Shown here: one piece after another, positions 53,980 to 62,610 of the stretch
How positions within the stretch are numbered: position 1 is the stretch's first letter
How the letters are laid out: each line of letters begins with the position of its first letter
NCBI RefSeq assembly: GCF_004153165.1
Contig: NZ_SEMD01000004.1
Span: 1 to 64,000, forward strand
Direction: 5' to 3'
DNA: 64,000 nt
DNA from: Sporolactobacillus sp. THM7-4
Lineage (GTDB): Bacteria; Bacillota; Bacilli; Bacillales; Sporolactobacillaceae
Notes under the pieces: model-generated
Database searches by the model: none
Told to the model about the DNA's origin: nothing
Seen by the model: only the letters and a program-made list of their open reading frames with translations
Made by a program: the position numbers and the translations under genes

Positions 53980-54903
53980 ATGACTGATCAGAAAAAATTT
54001 ATCAGTATGGATACAATGGTCACCATTAAGGTTGTTTCACAACAAAAAAGGCAGAGAATCAACGATGCCATCGATGAAGCGGCCGCTGTTTTTTATAAAA
54101 TCGAGAGAATATGCAGCCGGTTTAATCCGCAAAGCGAGTTGATGCGGCTTTCCAGTCATCCGAGAATGAAAATTCCTGTGTCTCCAATTTTATTTCAGGC
54201 GCTCAAATTAGCCGTAGAAACGGCGAGGGAGACGGATGGAGCTCTCGATCCGACAATTGGCAGAAAAATGGAGAAGCGTGGATTTGACAAAAACTATTTA
54301 TCAGGAGAAAAGATAAGTTCACCTTTTGCGGATGCTGAGAAGGTCACTTATAAAGATATTTTATTAAATGAACAAAAGAGGACTGTTTGGTTAAAAAAGC
54401 CGATGGTCATCGATCTGAATGCAGTCGTCAAAGGCATGGCTGTTGATATGGCGGCAAAAGTGCTGAGCGATTCTGGTTTTGATCAGTTCATTGTTGAAGC
54501 TGGTGGCGACATTTACGTTAGTGGAAAGAATGAACATCATGAGCCCTGGAAAATCGGGATCAGAAATCCAATAGACAGGGATCAACTGCTCGGATCCGTC
54601 CGTCTTTCAAACATGGGAATCTGTACGTCGGGGAATTATGAACGGCTGAGCACTCTAATCCCCGGTGAATACCATCTGATTGATCCAGGCAAAGGAAAAT
54701 CTCCAAAAGATATCGTAAGCTGCACCATTATTGCTCCGTTCGCGATGCTCGCCGATGCTTTTTCTACAGCGGCTTATGTCATGGGTTCAGTCCGGGGCAT
54801 TAAAAAAATGGAAGAACTGAATCTGGATTGCCTGATGATCACCCGATCACTGGAGAAAGTCTTTACAAATAAGTTAAAGGAGAAATGGTCGTGGATCGAA
54901 TAG
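53980..54903 (+). CDS. apbE: FAD:protein FMN transferase (ApbE family)
   Basis: ApbE attaches FMN from FAD to a Thr in target proteins, using Mg2+. Motifs visible: FISMDTMVTIKV at the N-terminus, DPTIGR, DLNAVVKGMAVD, VEAGGDIYVSG and the Mg-binding MLADAFSTAAYVMG. Length 307 is close to the family core without an export segment: there is no signal peptide or lipobox, and an in-frame stop at 53947-53949 leaves no room for one. GGAGGG (53960-53965) is far from the ATG but well spaced for an ATT at 53971, a rare start. It lies between its likely substrate and an RnfD-like gene. Confidence 0.9.
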   Translation: MTDQKKFISMDTMVTIKVVSQQKRQRINDAIDEAAAVFYKIERICSRFNPQSELMRLSSHPRMKIPVSPILFQALKLAVETARETDGALDPTIGRKMEKRGFDKNYLSGEKISSPFADAEKVTYKDILLNEQKRTVWLKKPMVIDLNAVVKGMAVDMAAKVLSDSGFDQFIVEAGGDIYVSGKNEHHEPWKIGIRNPIDRDQLLGSVRLSNMGICTSGNYERLSTLIPGEYHLIDPGKGKSPKDIVSCTIIAPFAMLADAFSTAAYVMGSVRGIKKMEELNLDCLMITRSLEKVFTNKLKEKWSWIE

Positions 54904-55784
54904 AGACATATTCCCGTTACCGGAAAAATGAAACGAGGACTTCCCGTTACACCCAAAAAACCCGTTCCAAATCAAGCGTTCAAAAGTTTATTAACTCTCC
55001 CAAAGGGATCATATCGGCAATACTTTTGGTCGTATCCATCATCGGGTTGTTTTATTCCGGAGGACTGATGGGAATTAAAAACATGATTCTTTCCGTTCTA
55101 ACCGGTCTGTTTACCGATTTTGTTGTTGCCTGGATTAAAGATCGCCCGAAACGTTTTTCCGACGGAGGCCTTGTCACGGGCCTGATCGTCGGAGGCATAC
55201 TCAGTCCTGCGGTTCCCTGGTATCTTGTTATGTTCACTGTCGCCGTCTCACTGATTCTTAAGCATATTCTTAAGGATAAGCGAAAACCGATTTTCAATCC
55301 GGCCGCCCTGGGCCTCCTGATCAGTGCGACATTATTCACAGCTTCTGAAAGCTGGTGGAGCGGAATGGCCATGCTCTCTCCATGGGCTGTCGTTTTTCTG
55401 ATTGCGGGCGGTATTCTTATCGTCGATCGGATCAACAAATTCCCGTGTGTGCTTACCTTTTTGACCACGTACATGTTTTTTTTCCTGATTATGGGGCTCC
55501 TCGATGTACCTGGTTCGGGAGAAGCGCTTCGCATGCCTTATATAAATGCGGCCCTGTTCCTGTCCTTTTTTATGTTAACCGATCCGCCGACCTCCCCGGC
55601 CAAATATCCGGAACAGATCTTTTTCGGATTTTTTGCAGCTATTGTAAGCGGAGCAGCCTTTATTTTTTTCAGTAAACTCTCTTATTTACTGGTTGGCCTT
55701 CTGGCCGCTAATGGCTGGAAAGCGCTCGTGTCGAAACAGGAGCAGGGCAGGGCTCAAAGACGTAAAGCAACCCGCAGTTATTAA
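54891..55784 (+). CDS. RnfD/NqrB-like membrane protein
   Basis: The 297-residue protein has a basic N-terminus (about 1-35) and about eight to nine membrane helices. The block GLVTGLIVGGILSPAVPWY and the PIFNPAALG motif mark it as a relative of RnfD/NqrB, membrane subunits of flavin-linked redox complexes. The flavinylated SGAT-type Thr found in RnfD and NqrB is not visible, and no other Rnf or Nqr subunit is encoded nearby. AAAGGAG with 8-nt spacing favours GTG 54891; the gene overlaps apbE by 13 bp, so the two are coupled. It probably passes electrons to the flavinylated surface protein (inference). Confidence 0.82.
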   Translation: MDRIETYSRYRKNETRTSRYTQKTRSKSSVQKFINSPKGIISAILLVVSIIGLFYSGGLMGIKNMILSVLTGLFTDFVVAWIKDRPKRFSDGGLVTGLIVGGILSPAVPWYLVMFTVAVSLILKHILKDKRKPIFNPAALGLLISATLFTASESWWSGMAMLSPWAVVFLIAGGILIVDRINKFPCVLTFLTTYMFFFLIMGLLDVPGSGEALRMPYINAALFLSFFMLTDPPTSPAKYPEQIFFGFFAAIVSGAAFIFFSKLSYLLVGLLAANGWKALVSKQEQGRAQRRKATRSY

Positions 55785-55828
55785 TTACGTCATTAACGGG
55801 TTTACGGTCGACCGTTTCAGTTGTGATT

Positions 55829-55875
55829 AAGGCTCACCCCGTGTCCGGTGACTCGGGATGAGCCTTAGTTTTTCT
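55829..55875 (+). terminator. Bidirectional terminator between the flavinylation module and deoD
   Basis: AAGGCTCA-CCCG pairs with CGGG-TGAGCCTT around a 13-nt loop, followed by AGTTTTTC. It can serve both convergent units. Confidence 0.8.
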
Positions 55876-55889
55876 TCAGATGGCACAGC

Positions 55890-56594
55890 TTAAGCGGTCG
55901 CCGTTTTGAGAGCAATTCTAATCATGTCATTGAACGTGGTTTGCCTTTCTTCCGAGGTTGTTTCTTCCCCCGTGAAGACATGGTCACTGACCGTCAGAAT
56001 GGTCAATGCGTCTACACCGTACTTAGCAGCTAACGTGTATAGAGCTGTTGTCTCCATCTCGACGGCAAGCACACCGTATCCGGCAAGCTTCCTGATAATT
56101 TCCATGCTGTCTCTGTAGAAAACATCAGAAGAAAGGATGCTTCCGACTTTGAGATTTACCCCCTGCTCGATTCCTGTGTCATAAGCCTTTTTCAAAAGAT
56201 CAAAGTTTGCCGTCGGAGCAAAATCAATGTCAGGGAATACCGAGTGATTGACGGCAGAGTCCGTCGTCGCCGACATGGCTAAAATGACATCACGGACATG
56301 AATGTCTTTTTGGATTCCCCCGCATGTTCCGACACGAATCAAGGTCTTTACTCCATATTCGCGGATCAGTTCATTGACATAAATGGATATCGACGGGATG
56401 CCCATTCCTGTTCCCTGGACAGACAGACGTTTCCCCTGATAGGTACCCGTAAACCCGAGCATGCCGCGCACCTGATTATAGCAGATTACGTCTTCAAGAT
56501 AAGTTTCTGCAATATACTTCGCCCTGAGCGGGTCGCCGGGAAGCAGGATCCTGTCTGCAATTTCTCCCTGTTTTGCACCAATATGAACGCTCAT
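55890..56594 (-). CDS. deoD: Purine nucleoside phosphorylase, DeoD type
   Basis: This hexameric enzyme cleaves purine (deoxy)nucleosides to base and (deoxy)ribose-1-phosphate. The phosphate-binding [13 protein letters not shown], the RVGTCGGI motif, VEMETTALY for ribose binding and the catalytic Asp in TVSDH are present. Length 234 is typical. GAAGGAGG lies before the ATG. It is monocistronic. Confidence 0.95.
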   Translation of the reverse strand: MSVHIGAKQGEIADRILLPGDPLRAKYIAETYLEDVICYNQVRGMLGFTGTYQGKRLSVQGTGMGIPSISIYVNELIREYGVKTLIRVGTCGGIQKDIHVRDVILAMSATTDSAVNHSVFPDIDFAPTANFDLLKKAYDTGIEQGVNLKVGSILSSDVFYRDSMEIIRKLAGYGVLAVEMETTALYTLAAKYGVDALTILTVSDHVFTGEETTSEERQTTFNDMIRIALKTATA

Positions 56595-56679
56595 TTTCTT
56601 CCTCCTTCACTTATGTATACACAAATACTATAATTTCATCAGTAATGCAGACAGAGGCTGACCACTGAGCAGTTAAAAG

Positions 56680-57072
56680 CTACACTTCATAGAGCTCAAG
56701 TGGCAGATCATCCGGATCTCTGAAAAACGTAAAAGCTTTACCGGTGATTTCGTCGGTTCGTATCGGTTCAACATCGACGCCTTGCCGTGTTAAATCTTTT
56801 GCAGCCGCCCTGACATCGGCAACAGCGAACGCGAGATGACGCAGACCGCGGGCTTCGGGGTGTGTCGGTCGCTCCGGAGGATCGGGAAAGGAAAACAGTT
56901 CAATTTGACCACCCGATTCCCTGCCGACCATCAGATCAAGTTTATAAGATTTCCTGTTCGCCCGATAAGTCTCGTGAATAACGGTCAGGCCGAGCACATC
57001 AACATAGAAGTGCTTTGATTTCTCGTAATTGGAACAGATAATCGCACTGTGATGGATACCCAGACATTGCAT
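56680..57072 (-). CDS. VOC-family (glyoxalase-like) metalloprotein
   Basis: The roughly 130-residue protein is a two-module vicinal-oxygen-chelate protein of the YaeR/glyoxalase-like type. Metal-ligand candidates are His in GIHHSAI, Glu in QIELFSF, His in LRHLAFAV and Glu in PLELYEV. GGAAGG supports the ATG at 57072 rather than the GTG at 57084. True glyoxalase activity is not established for this subgroup. Confidence 0.85.
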   Translation of the reverse strand: MQCLGIHHSAIICSNYEKSKHFYVDVLGLTVIHETYRANRKSYKLDLMVGRESGGQIELFSFPDPPERPTHPEARGLRHLAFAVADVRAAAKDLTRQGVDVEPIRTDEITGKAFTFFRDPDDLPLELYEV

Positions 57073-57165
57073 GCCTTTTGTCACCTTCCTTTTATAAAGG
57101 TAAGTTTATCATAAGTATATCAAAAAATGGACCGGTATTGGCTCCCAATGTGATGAATCAGTCTA

Positions 57166-57194
57166 TTGACTTTTTACGAAAACTGATACATATT
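57166..57194 (+). promoter_or_regulatory. Candidate promoter of the CDF exporter gene
   Basis: TTGACT (57166-57171) with CATATT (57189-57194) at 17-bp spacing; the -10 is poor. No clear CzrA- or CsoR-type operator can be named. Confidence 0.4.
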
Positions 57195-57280
57195 TAACAT
57201 GTGGACGAATATTTATTTTTCTATTTTGTTGTTTGATCCCTTTTATCAATAAACAGGCAAAAGCCAGGTGATACCGTATT

Positions 57281-58231
57281 ATGAATACGAATCTTTCAGA
57301 TAATAACGGTTCCCACAGGCACGAGGGGAGCCACCATGATCACTCGGCTGGTATGAAGGCGCTTTTTTTCAGCTTTCTGCTCATCACCGGGTTTATGATC
57401 GTAGAGACGGCCGGAGGTATTCTGAGCCACAGTCTGGCATTGCTTTCTGACGCGGGCCATATGCTCGGTGATTCGATTTCCCTCGGGCTCAGTTTAGTTG
57501 CGCTTGTCGTCGGTGCGAAGGTTCCGGCGAATAATCGGAAAACATTTGGATACAGGAGATTTGAGATTCTTGCTGCTCTGTTTAACGGGGTGCTGCTACT
57601 CGGGATCTCAATCGCCATTATAATAGAAGCGATCTCGCGTTTTGCTCATCCTGTTGCCGTGGCAAGTAGTGAGATGATGGTAATCGCCGTAATGGGACTT
57701 GTGATTAATCTGATTGCCGCCTGGCTGCTGAACCGATCTCACTCGGGCGAAAATCTGAATGTAAAAAGCGCGATGATGCACGTTCTGGGTGATTTGCTCG
57801 GATCTGTCGGAGCCATTGCAGCTTCAGGGCTGATTTCCCTGTTTGGCTGGCAGATGGCTGATCCAATGGCAAGTGTGGTCGTCTCTCTGATTATTTTCAG
57901 AAGCGGATGGAGTGTAGCGAAGGAATCTATTGATATTTTAATGGAAAGCAGGCCTGGCGACCTGAACATTAGCGAGATCCATGATCGAATTTCCGCAGTC
58001 GAAGGAGTAAAAGGGATTCATGACCTGCACATATGGACGATTACATCCGGCTTTCTGTCATTAAGCTGTCATCTCACGGTCGACGATTCCGTTGAACGGG
58101 ACATGGTCCTTAAAAAAGCAGAACAAATTCTGTCCGAGTACAAACTCGACCACTCTACGATTCAAATCGAGGGGTGCAGCTACGCATACTGCCATTCAGA
58201 CTGTACCCATCAAAAGAAAGTCCTGCCGTAA
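57281..58231 (+). CDS. czcD: Cation diffusion facilitator (CzcD-type Zn/Cd/Co exporter)
   Basis: The 316-residue antiporter has a His-rich N-terminus (HRHEGSHHDHS), six membrane helices and a cytoplasmic C-terminal domain. The transport site is given by LLSDAGHMLGD (Asp and Asp of the SDxxHxxxD type) in helix 2 and HVLGDLLGS (HxxxD) in helix 5, the two-His two-Asp pattern of Zn/Cd exporters. The C-terminus has a Cys/His cluster (CSYAYCHSDCTHQ). It is monocistronic. Confidence 0.92.
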   Translation: MNTNLSDNNGSHRHEGSHHDHSAGMKALFFSFLLITGFMIVETAGGILSHSLALLSDAGHMLGDSISLGLSLVALVVGAKVPANNRKTFGYRRFEILAALFNGVLLLGISIAIIIEAISRFAHPVAVASSEMMVIAVMGLVINLIAAWLLNRSHSGENLNVKSAMMHVLGDLLGSVGAIAASGLISLFGWQMADPMASVVVSLIIFRSGWSVAKESIDILMESRPGDLNISEIHDRISAVEGVKGIHDLHIWTITSGFLSLSCHLTVDDSVERDMVLKKAEQILSEYKLDHSTIQIEGCSYAYCHSDCTHQKKVLP

Positions 58232-58304
58232 CACGAGTACGTTCTGAGCAGAAGATCACTGTTTTTTGAAAAGCTGGCGTTTCTTTCTGTGTACGTGCAC
58301 TTGT

Positions 58305-58355
58305 GCCTGAAAAATAAGACCGATCCGGGTTTGCGGATCGGTCTTATTTTTCAGG
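58305..58355 (+). terminator. Very strong bidirectional terminator
   Basis: A perfect 22-bp stem (58305-58326 with 58334-58355) with a 7-nt loop has AAAAA and TTTTT near its base. It ends the CDF gene on the plus strand, and the TGA of the convergent thioredoxin gene lies within it. Confidence 0.9.
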
Positions 58356-58665
58356 CTTCGATTGTTTTCAGATAGTCGCGGATCTCTTCCGGACTCTTGT
58401 CGTCCGCGCGAAGGTGTGCCTTCTTTTCGCCATTCTTAAAGGCAAGCAGGCTTGGAATGCCAAGTACTTGATACTCCCGCCCCAGATCGGGGAATTTATC
58501 CCGGTCGGCTGAATACCATTTGAAATGAAAATCTTTTATAATATCATCAATGTACATATTTAACCTTTTGCAGTCCGGGCACCAGGTGGTTTCGAATTTT
58601 ACCATGACTGTTTCGGGACTGCTGATTACTTTTTCAAATTCTTCGGTTGATTGGATGGCTTTCAT
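58351..58665 (-). CDS. Thioredoxin-family protein
   Basis: The 104-residue protein has a thioredoxin fold with the redox motif WCPDC (about residues 28-32) in place of WCGPC, and a cis-Pro in GIPSLLAF. The Asp in the CxxC suggests a different redox potential or partner from housekeeping TrxA. The stop codon lies in the shared terminator stem. It resembles the YtpP-like thioredoxins of Bacillus; that link is tentative. Confidence 0.88.
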   Translation of the reverse strand: MKAIQSTEEFEKVISSPETVMVKFETTWCPDCKRLNMYIDDIIKDFHFKWYSADRDKFPDLGREYQVLGIPSLLAFKNGEKKAHLRADDKSPEEIRDYLKTIEA

Positions 58666-58974
58666 CTGGGGTATCCCTTCCTCTTTGGATTTAAGCTGTC
58701 TTCATTTTAACAAAATTGAGGGAAACTGGGAACTAAAGAGTTTTCTTTTGCTGCTTCAGGCTATTTCGCTTCATCCCTGGCGATGCGCGTGGTAAAGTTA
58801 AATTAATCAGCATAGAAGGCTTATGGAGGATAAACATTCAGTGGTCAGACCTGGCACTTCGCCAGGCCGAAGAGCGGCTCAAATGATTGAATCCAGGGTT
58901 TCAGTGGCAAAATGAAGATAGATTAAACGCGAACATGATGAAAAAAGATCGTGAGAATCAAGGGGGAAAGGGCA
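58666..58974. other. Intergenic region without a supported gene
   Basis: A 30-codon ORF (ATG 58823 to a stop near 58915) is possible but has no convincing coding signal. It follows a 40-base stretch (58800-58838) that resembles the ribosome-site region of the oxidoreductase gene at 59582. A small hairpin CCTGGC/GCCAGG at about 58852-58868 lacks a T-run. Confidence 0.4.
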
Positions 58975-59517
58975 ATGGAAAAAGAAGCTTTGCTTGTGAT
59001 TGATATGAGCAACGATTTTGTGGATGATAAAGGCGGCCTGACTGCCGGAAAGCCGGCACAGGAAATTGTTCCGTATATAAGAGATTTGGCCGACAAGTTT
59101 CATAGTGACGGGAAAACGGTCGTTTTTTGTATGGATGCTCATGAGAAAAATGATCAGCATTTTGAATTATGGCCACCTCATAATGTGAAAGGGACGTGGG
59201 GGGCCCAACTATTCGGAGCGCTCGGAGACTGGTATGAAGCCCACAAGGAAGAAGCCGGCGTGATCTTTGTGCCAAAACCGGAATATGATGCCTTCATCGG
59301 TACCAATTTGGATCAGATACTCAGGAGCCTCCATATTGGCACTGTTCATTTGACCGGTGTCTGTACAGATATATGCGATTTTCTTACCGCTTACGGCGCC
59401 TACTCGCGTGGATACAAAACGATCGCCCATCGTAAAGGAATGGCGACATTCACCGGACAGCATGACATCTTTATTAAACAGATGCAGGCCATTTTCAAAA
59501 CAGAAATCGTTGATTAA
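58975..59517 (+). CDS. Isochorismatase-family cysteine hydrolase, nicotinamidase-like
   Basis: The 180-residue enzyme has the catalytic triad of the family: Asp in VIDMSNDF, Lys in VPKPEYDAF and Cys in TGVCTDICDF. The metal-site residues (DAHEKND and a following His) match nicotinamidase PncA, which deamidates nicotinamide to nicotinate in NAD salvage. AGGGGGAAAGGG lies upstream of the ATG at 58975. Function as PncA is likely but not certain. An oxidoreductase gene follows after 64 bp. Confidence 0.88.
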   Translation: MEKEALLVIDMSNDFVDDKGGLTAGKPAQEIVPYIRDLADKFHSDGKTVVFCMDAHEKNDQHFELWPPHNVKGTWGAQLFGALGDWYEAHKEEAGVIFVPKPEYDAFIGTNLDQILRSLHIGTVHLTGVCTDICDFLTAYGAYSRGYKTIAHRKGMATFTGQHDIFIKQMQAIFKTEIVD

Positions 59518-59581
59518 TGAAGTCCGTTTTCACTGTCTGGAAAAAATAAATCAGCCATAGAAAGCTTTTGGAGGAAAATAA

Positions 59582-60577
59582 ATGCTTAAATTAAGTATTC
59601 TGGATCAGGCACCGGTCTCTGAAGGATCGACGCCCCGCGAAGCCCTGGCAAACAGCACGAGATTAGCGCAGGAAGCTGAAAGGTTAGGCTACAGACGTAT
59701 CTGGTATGCGGAACACCATGATTCTGAAGGACTCGCAAGCGCTTCTCCGGAAATTATGATCGCTCATGCTGCGGCCCGAACTTCGACGATTCACGTTGGG
59801 TCAGGAGGAGTGCTTCTTCCTCACTATAGTCCTTATAAGGTAGCTGAAAATTTCAGGCTGCTTGAGAATCTGCACCCTGGCAGGATCGATCTCGGTATCG
59901 GACGCGCACCGGGAGGAATGCCGGGTGCGACATGGGCATTAAATGATGGCTCACGCCGTGATTTGAAGGACTTTCCGCGAAAGGTCCGTGACCTGATCGG
60001 GTTTTTGACTGATCGACTTCCTCCGGATCACCCGCTGAGAACAGTCAGAGCAACACCCCTTGCTGGCAGGGTCCCGGAGCTGTTCCTGCTTGGTTCCTCG
60101 GACGGAAGCGCAAGGATCGCCGCTGAAACAGGGACTCCCTTCATGTTCGCTCATTTTATCAATCCTCACGGTGGTGGCGACGTCGTCCGGTGGTATCGCT
60201 CAAATTTTCAACCGAATGCTTTGTACCCGAAGCCGAAACCTGCTGTCTGTGTATTTGCGGTTTGTGCGGATACGGATGAGGAAGCGGAACGGCATGCCTC
60301 GACTCTTCGCTACTGGATGGTGAAAGTCGCCAGGGGCGAGCCTTCCCTTATTCCGACGATTGAAGAGGCTCAAAGTTTTATACCTGGAGACTGGGAACGC
60401 GGGGAGATGGAGGATAACGAGGGGCGGATGATTGTCGGCAGTCCTGCCCGGGTGAGAAGAGATCTGGAAAATCTCGCAGCTGTTTATCAGACGGATGAAG
60501 TCATGATCATAACAAATATTCATGACTTCGAAGCGAAATTGCATTCATTTGAACTCATTGCCAAAGCTTTTCAATAA
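59582..60577 (+). CDS. LLM-class flavin-dependent oxidoreductase
   Basis: The 331-residue protein is a bacterial-luciferase-like TIM barrel monooxygenase or reductase of the alkanal-monooxygenase-alpha-like group. It begins LSILDQAPVSEG and has RIWYAEHHDSEGLASASPEIMIAHAAART and VGSGGVLLPHYSPYKVAE, the pattern of MsnO8-type members. It binds reduced FMN or F420-like flavin in relatives. TTTGGAGGAAAA precedes the ATG. Substrate unknown; possible co-transcription with the isochorismatase gene. Confidence 0.9.
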   Translation: MLKLSILDQAPVSEGSTPREALANSTRLAQEAERLGYRRIWYAEHHDSEGLASASPEIMIAHAAARTSTIHVGSGGVLLPHYSPYKVAENFRLLENLHPGRIDLGIGRAPGGMPGATWALNDGSRRDLKDFPRKVRDLIGFLTDRLPPDHPLRTVRATPLAGRVPELFLLGSSDGSARIAAETGTPFMFAHFINPHGGGDVVRWYRSNFQPNALYPKPKPAVCVFAVCADTDEEAERHASTLRYWMVKVARGEPSLIPTIEEAQSFIPGDWERGEMEDNEGRMIVGSPARVRRDLENLAAVYQTDEVMIITNIHDFEAKLHSFELIAKAFQ

Positions 60578-60746
60578 AAAATCGAGGTATACAGGTCGGG
60601 ATTTATTATTGAGTGGCATGAGATCGGCCGGAAGCAGCGGTCTGTCGAATTGATGCCTCTGACCAGGCTCGACAGAAGAAATGAACAGTATCAATTAAAA
60701 AAGGGGTATGTACGCTAATGAGGGTGTGCATGAAAGAGGTGGGACA

Positions 60747-61349
60747 ATGCCCGATCAAAAGAATGTACTGAAGAAAAGGTGTGCCTGGAACACGACCGAC
60801 CCGATTTACCTGAATTATCATGATAACGAGTGGGGGAGACCTCAATACGATTCACGTGCTCTATTTGAGATGCTGTGTCTCGAAGGTATGCAGGCCGGCT
60901 TAAGCTGGATTTCCATCCTGAGGCGGCGGGATCATTACCGGGAAGCTTTCGACGGATTTGATCCTGAACGAGTGGTACACTATTCTTCTGAGAAAATAGA
61001 TCAGCTTATGCAAGATTCCGGTATCATCCGCAACCGGCGTAAAATCGAAGCGATTGTCACCAATGCGGCCGGTTTCCTCGAAATAGAAAAGCAACAGCCG
61101 TTCAGCGACTACCTGTGGACTTTTGTCGGTAAGAAGCCGATCATCCATCATTACGACCGCCATGAAGATATTCCCGCTTCAAATGCTGTGTCCGGAATAA
61201 TGAGCAAAGATCTGAAGAAACGAGGCTTCAAGTTCGTCGGCGAAACGATCTGCTATGCTTTTATGCAGGCCACAGGAATGGTCAACGATCATGAAACCGG
61301 ATGTTTTTACTACTCGCAGATCAACAGCGAATCTGGTATGGTCAACTGA
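60747..61349 (+). CDS. tag: DNA-3-methyladenine glycosylase I
   Basis: Tag excises 3-methyladenine from alkylated DNA. The Zn-binding residues are visible: Cys in RCAW, His in YLNYHDNEWG, and His and Cys in VNDHETGC at the C-terminus. The FEMLCLEGMQAGLSW block is diagnostic. It is 200 residues from ATG 60747, which has AGAGGTGGGA upstream; the frame open to 60708 is not needed. It converges on and overlaps the MFS gene by 8 bp. Confidence 0.94.
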   Translation: MPDQKNVLKKRCAWNTTDPIYLNYHDNEWGRPQYDSRALFEMLCLEGMQAGLSWISILRRRDHYREAFDGFDPERVVHYSSEKIDQLMQDSGIIRNRRKIEAIVTNAAGFLEIEKQQPFSDYLWTFVGKKPIIHHYDRHEDIPASNAVSGIMSKDLKKRGFKFVGETICYAFMQATGMVNDHETGCFYYSQINSESGMVN

Positions 61350-62610
61350 AGTTTCTGATGCCAGGGACGCAGAGCGCAAAACCGATCAGGACAACAACAC
61401 CGGCACCCAGGATCATGATGGCGGTTGTTCCACCGACACTGCCAGCGAACCACCCGGTAAACAAATATCCGACCGGCAGCAGGGCGAATGAACCAAGCAT
61501 ATCGATGCTTGCGACCCGTCCGAAGGCTTCCGGCTCAACAAGTTCCTGAAGGCTGGTTTCCCAGATCAGTCCAAACATCATCATCCCTGCGCCGTGCAGA
61601 ATCATGAGAAGAAAAAGCACGGGGACGGAATGAACCAAAGGCGTCATGAAAAGGACGATCCCGCTAATACCGATTCCGCCGTAGGAAATCCAGCCTCGAA
61701 ATCTCCATGTTTTCCTCATGCCGAAGATGAAAGCAGCCCCGCAGGCTCCTGCAGCTTCAGCTGACATGACCAGACCGTATACATAAGATGGAAAATGTTG
61801 ATGCACATTGATCAGCCAGGGAATCAGGATGGCAATGATTCCGGATGTGCAGATGTTAATAAAACAGAAGACGAGTATTGTAACCCAGAGCCATGTATTC
61901 TTCCGGATAACGGTCAACCCGGCAAAACATTCCTTTAAAAAAGGGATTCGATCGGTTGATGTATGGCTTTTTCTCACCCTCCCTTCTTTTGTTAAGAAGA
62001 TCAGGCAAAAAAAGGATATAAGAAAAGTCAGGCTGTCGATGCCGAAACCGACGGGAGCCGATAAAAAAGCAACAGTAAACCCGCCTGCAGCAGGGCCCAA
62101 CAGGCGCATGGCCTGAATGCTCAGCTGAGTCAGTGCATTAGCCGGGTTCCGGATTTCCGGGGTAAAAACCGTTGCGCGAATAGCGGAGTATGCCGGTTGA
62201 AACAATCCGTCCATCAATCCGAAAAATATGGCAATCACAGTCAGAAGATGAATGGAAAGAAAACCGGAAAGTCCGCCAGCCGCGATAATCAAAGTCAGTA
62301 AGAAGCGAATAAAATCGGCCGTTCTCATCAGTACTGCCCGGTTCATCCGGTCGACAATCAGACCTGTAAAGGGAAGAACAAGAACATTCGAAAGCATGTA
62401 AGCGGCCATAATAATACCCATTGAAACCGTTGACTGCGTCAGAGAGTAAACGATAACAGGCAGTATGACATTCGTTATCGCCGAGCCGAATACGGACAAC
62501 GACTGGCCGATCCAGAGGGCACGGAAAGGTCGTGACACCACGAGCGGGACGACTAATTGAGGATATTTTTTCTTATCGAACAAAGTCTGAAGGTTGGCCA
62601 AGTTGTTCAC
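61342..62610 (-). CDS. MFS transporter (MefA/EntS-like)
   Basis: The 422-residue protein is a 12-TM exporter of the MFS_3/MefA-EntS type, a group that exports macrolides or siderophores. The N-terminal RPFRALWIGQSLSVFGSAI and GLIVDRMNRAVLMRTAD motif (loop 2-3) are characteristic. It has an unusually long hydrophilic N-terminus (about 25 residues). No regulator or resistance gene is adjacent, so the substrate is unknown. Confidence 0.87.
   Translation of the reverse strand: MNNLANLQTLFDKKKYPQLVVPLVVSRPFRALWIGQSLSVFGSAITNVILPVIVYSLTQSTVSMGIIMAAYMLSNVLVLPFTGLIVDRMNRAVLMRTADFIRFLLTLIIAAGGLSGFLSIHLLTVIAIFFGLMDGLFQPAYSAIRATVFTPEIRNPANALTQLSIQAMRLLGPAAGGFTVAFLSAPVGFGIDSLTFLISFFCLIFLTKEGRVRKSHTSTDRIPFLKECFAGLTVIRKNTWLWVTILVFCFINICTSGIIAILIPWLINVHQHFPSYVYGLVMSAEAAGACGAAFIFGMRKTWRFRGWISYGGIGISGIVLFMTPLVHSVPVLFLLMILHGAGMMMFGLIWETSLQELVEPEAFGRVASIDMLGSFALLPVGYLFTGWFAGSVGGTTAIMILGAGVVVLIGFALCVPGIRNFS

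Noticed and set aside
58849-58870. Terminator at CCTGGC/GCCAGG in the 58666-58974 gap
   Set aside because: The hairpin has no T-run on either strand.
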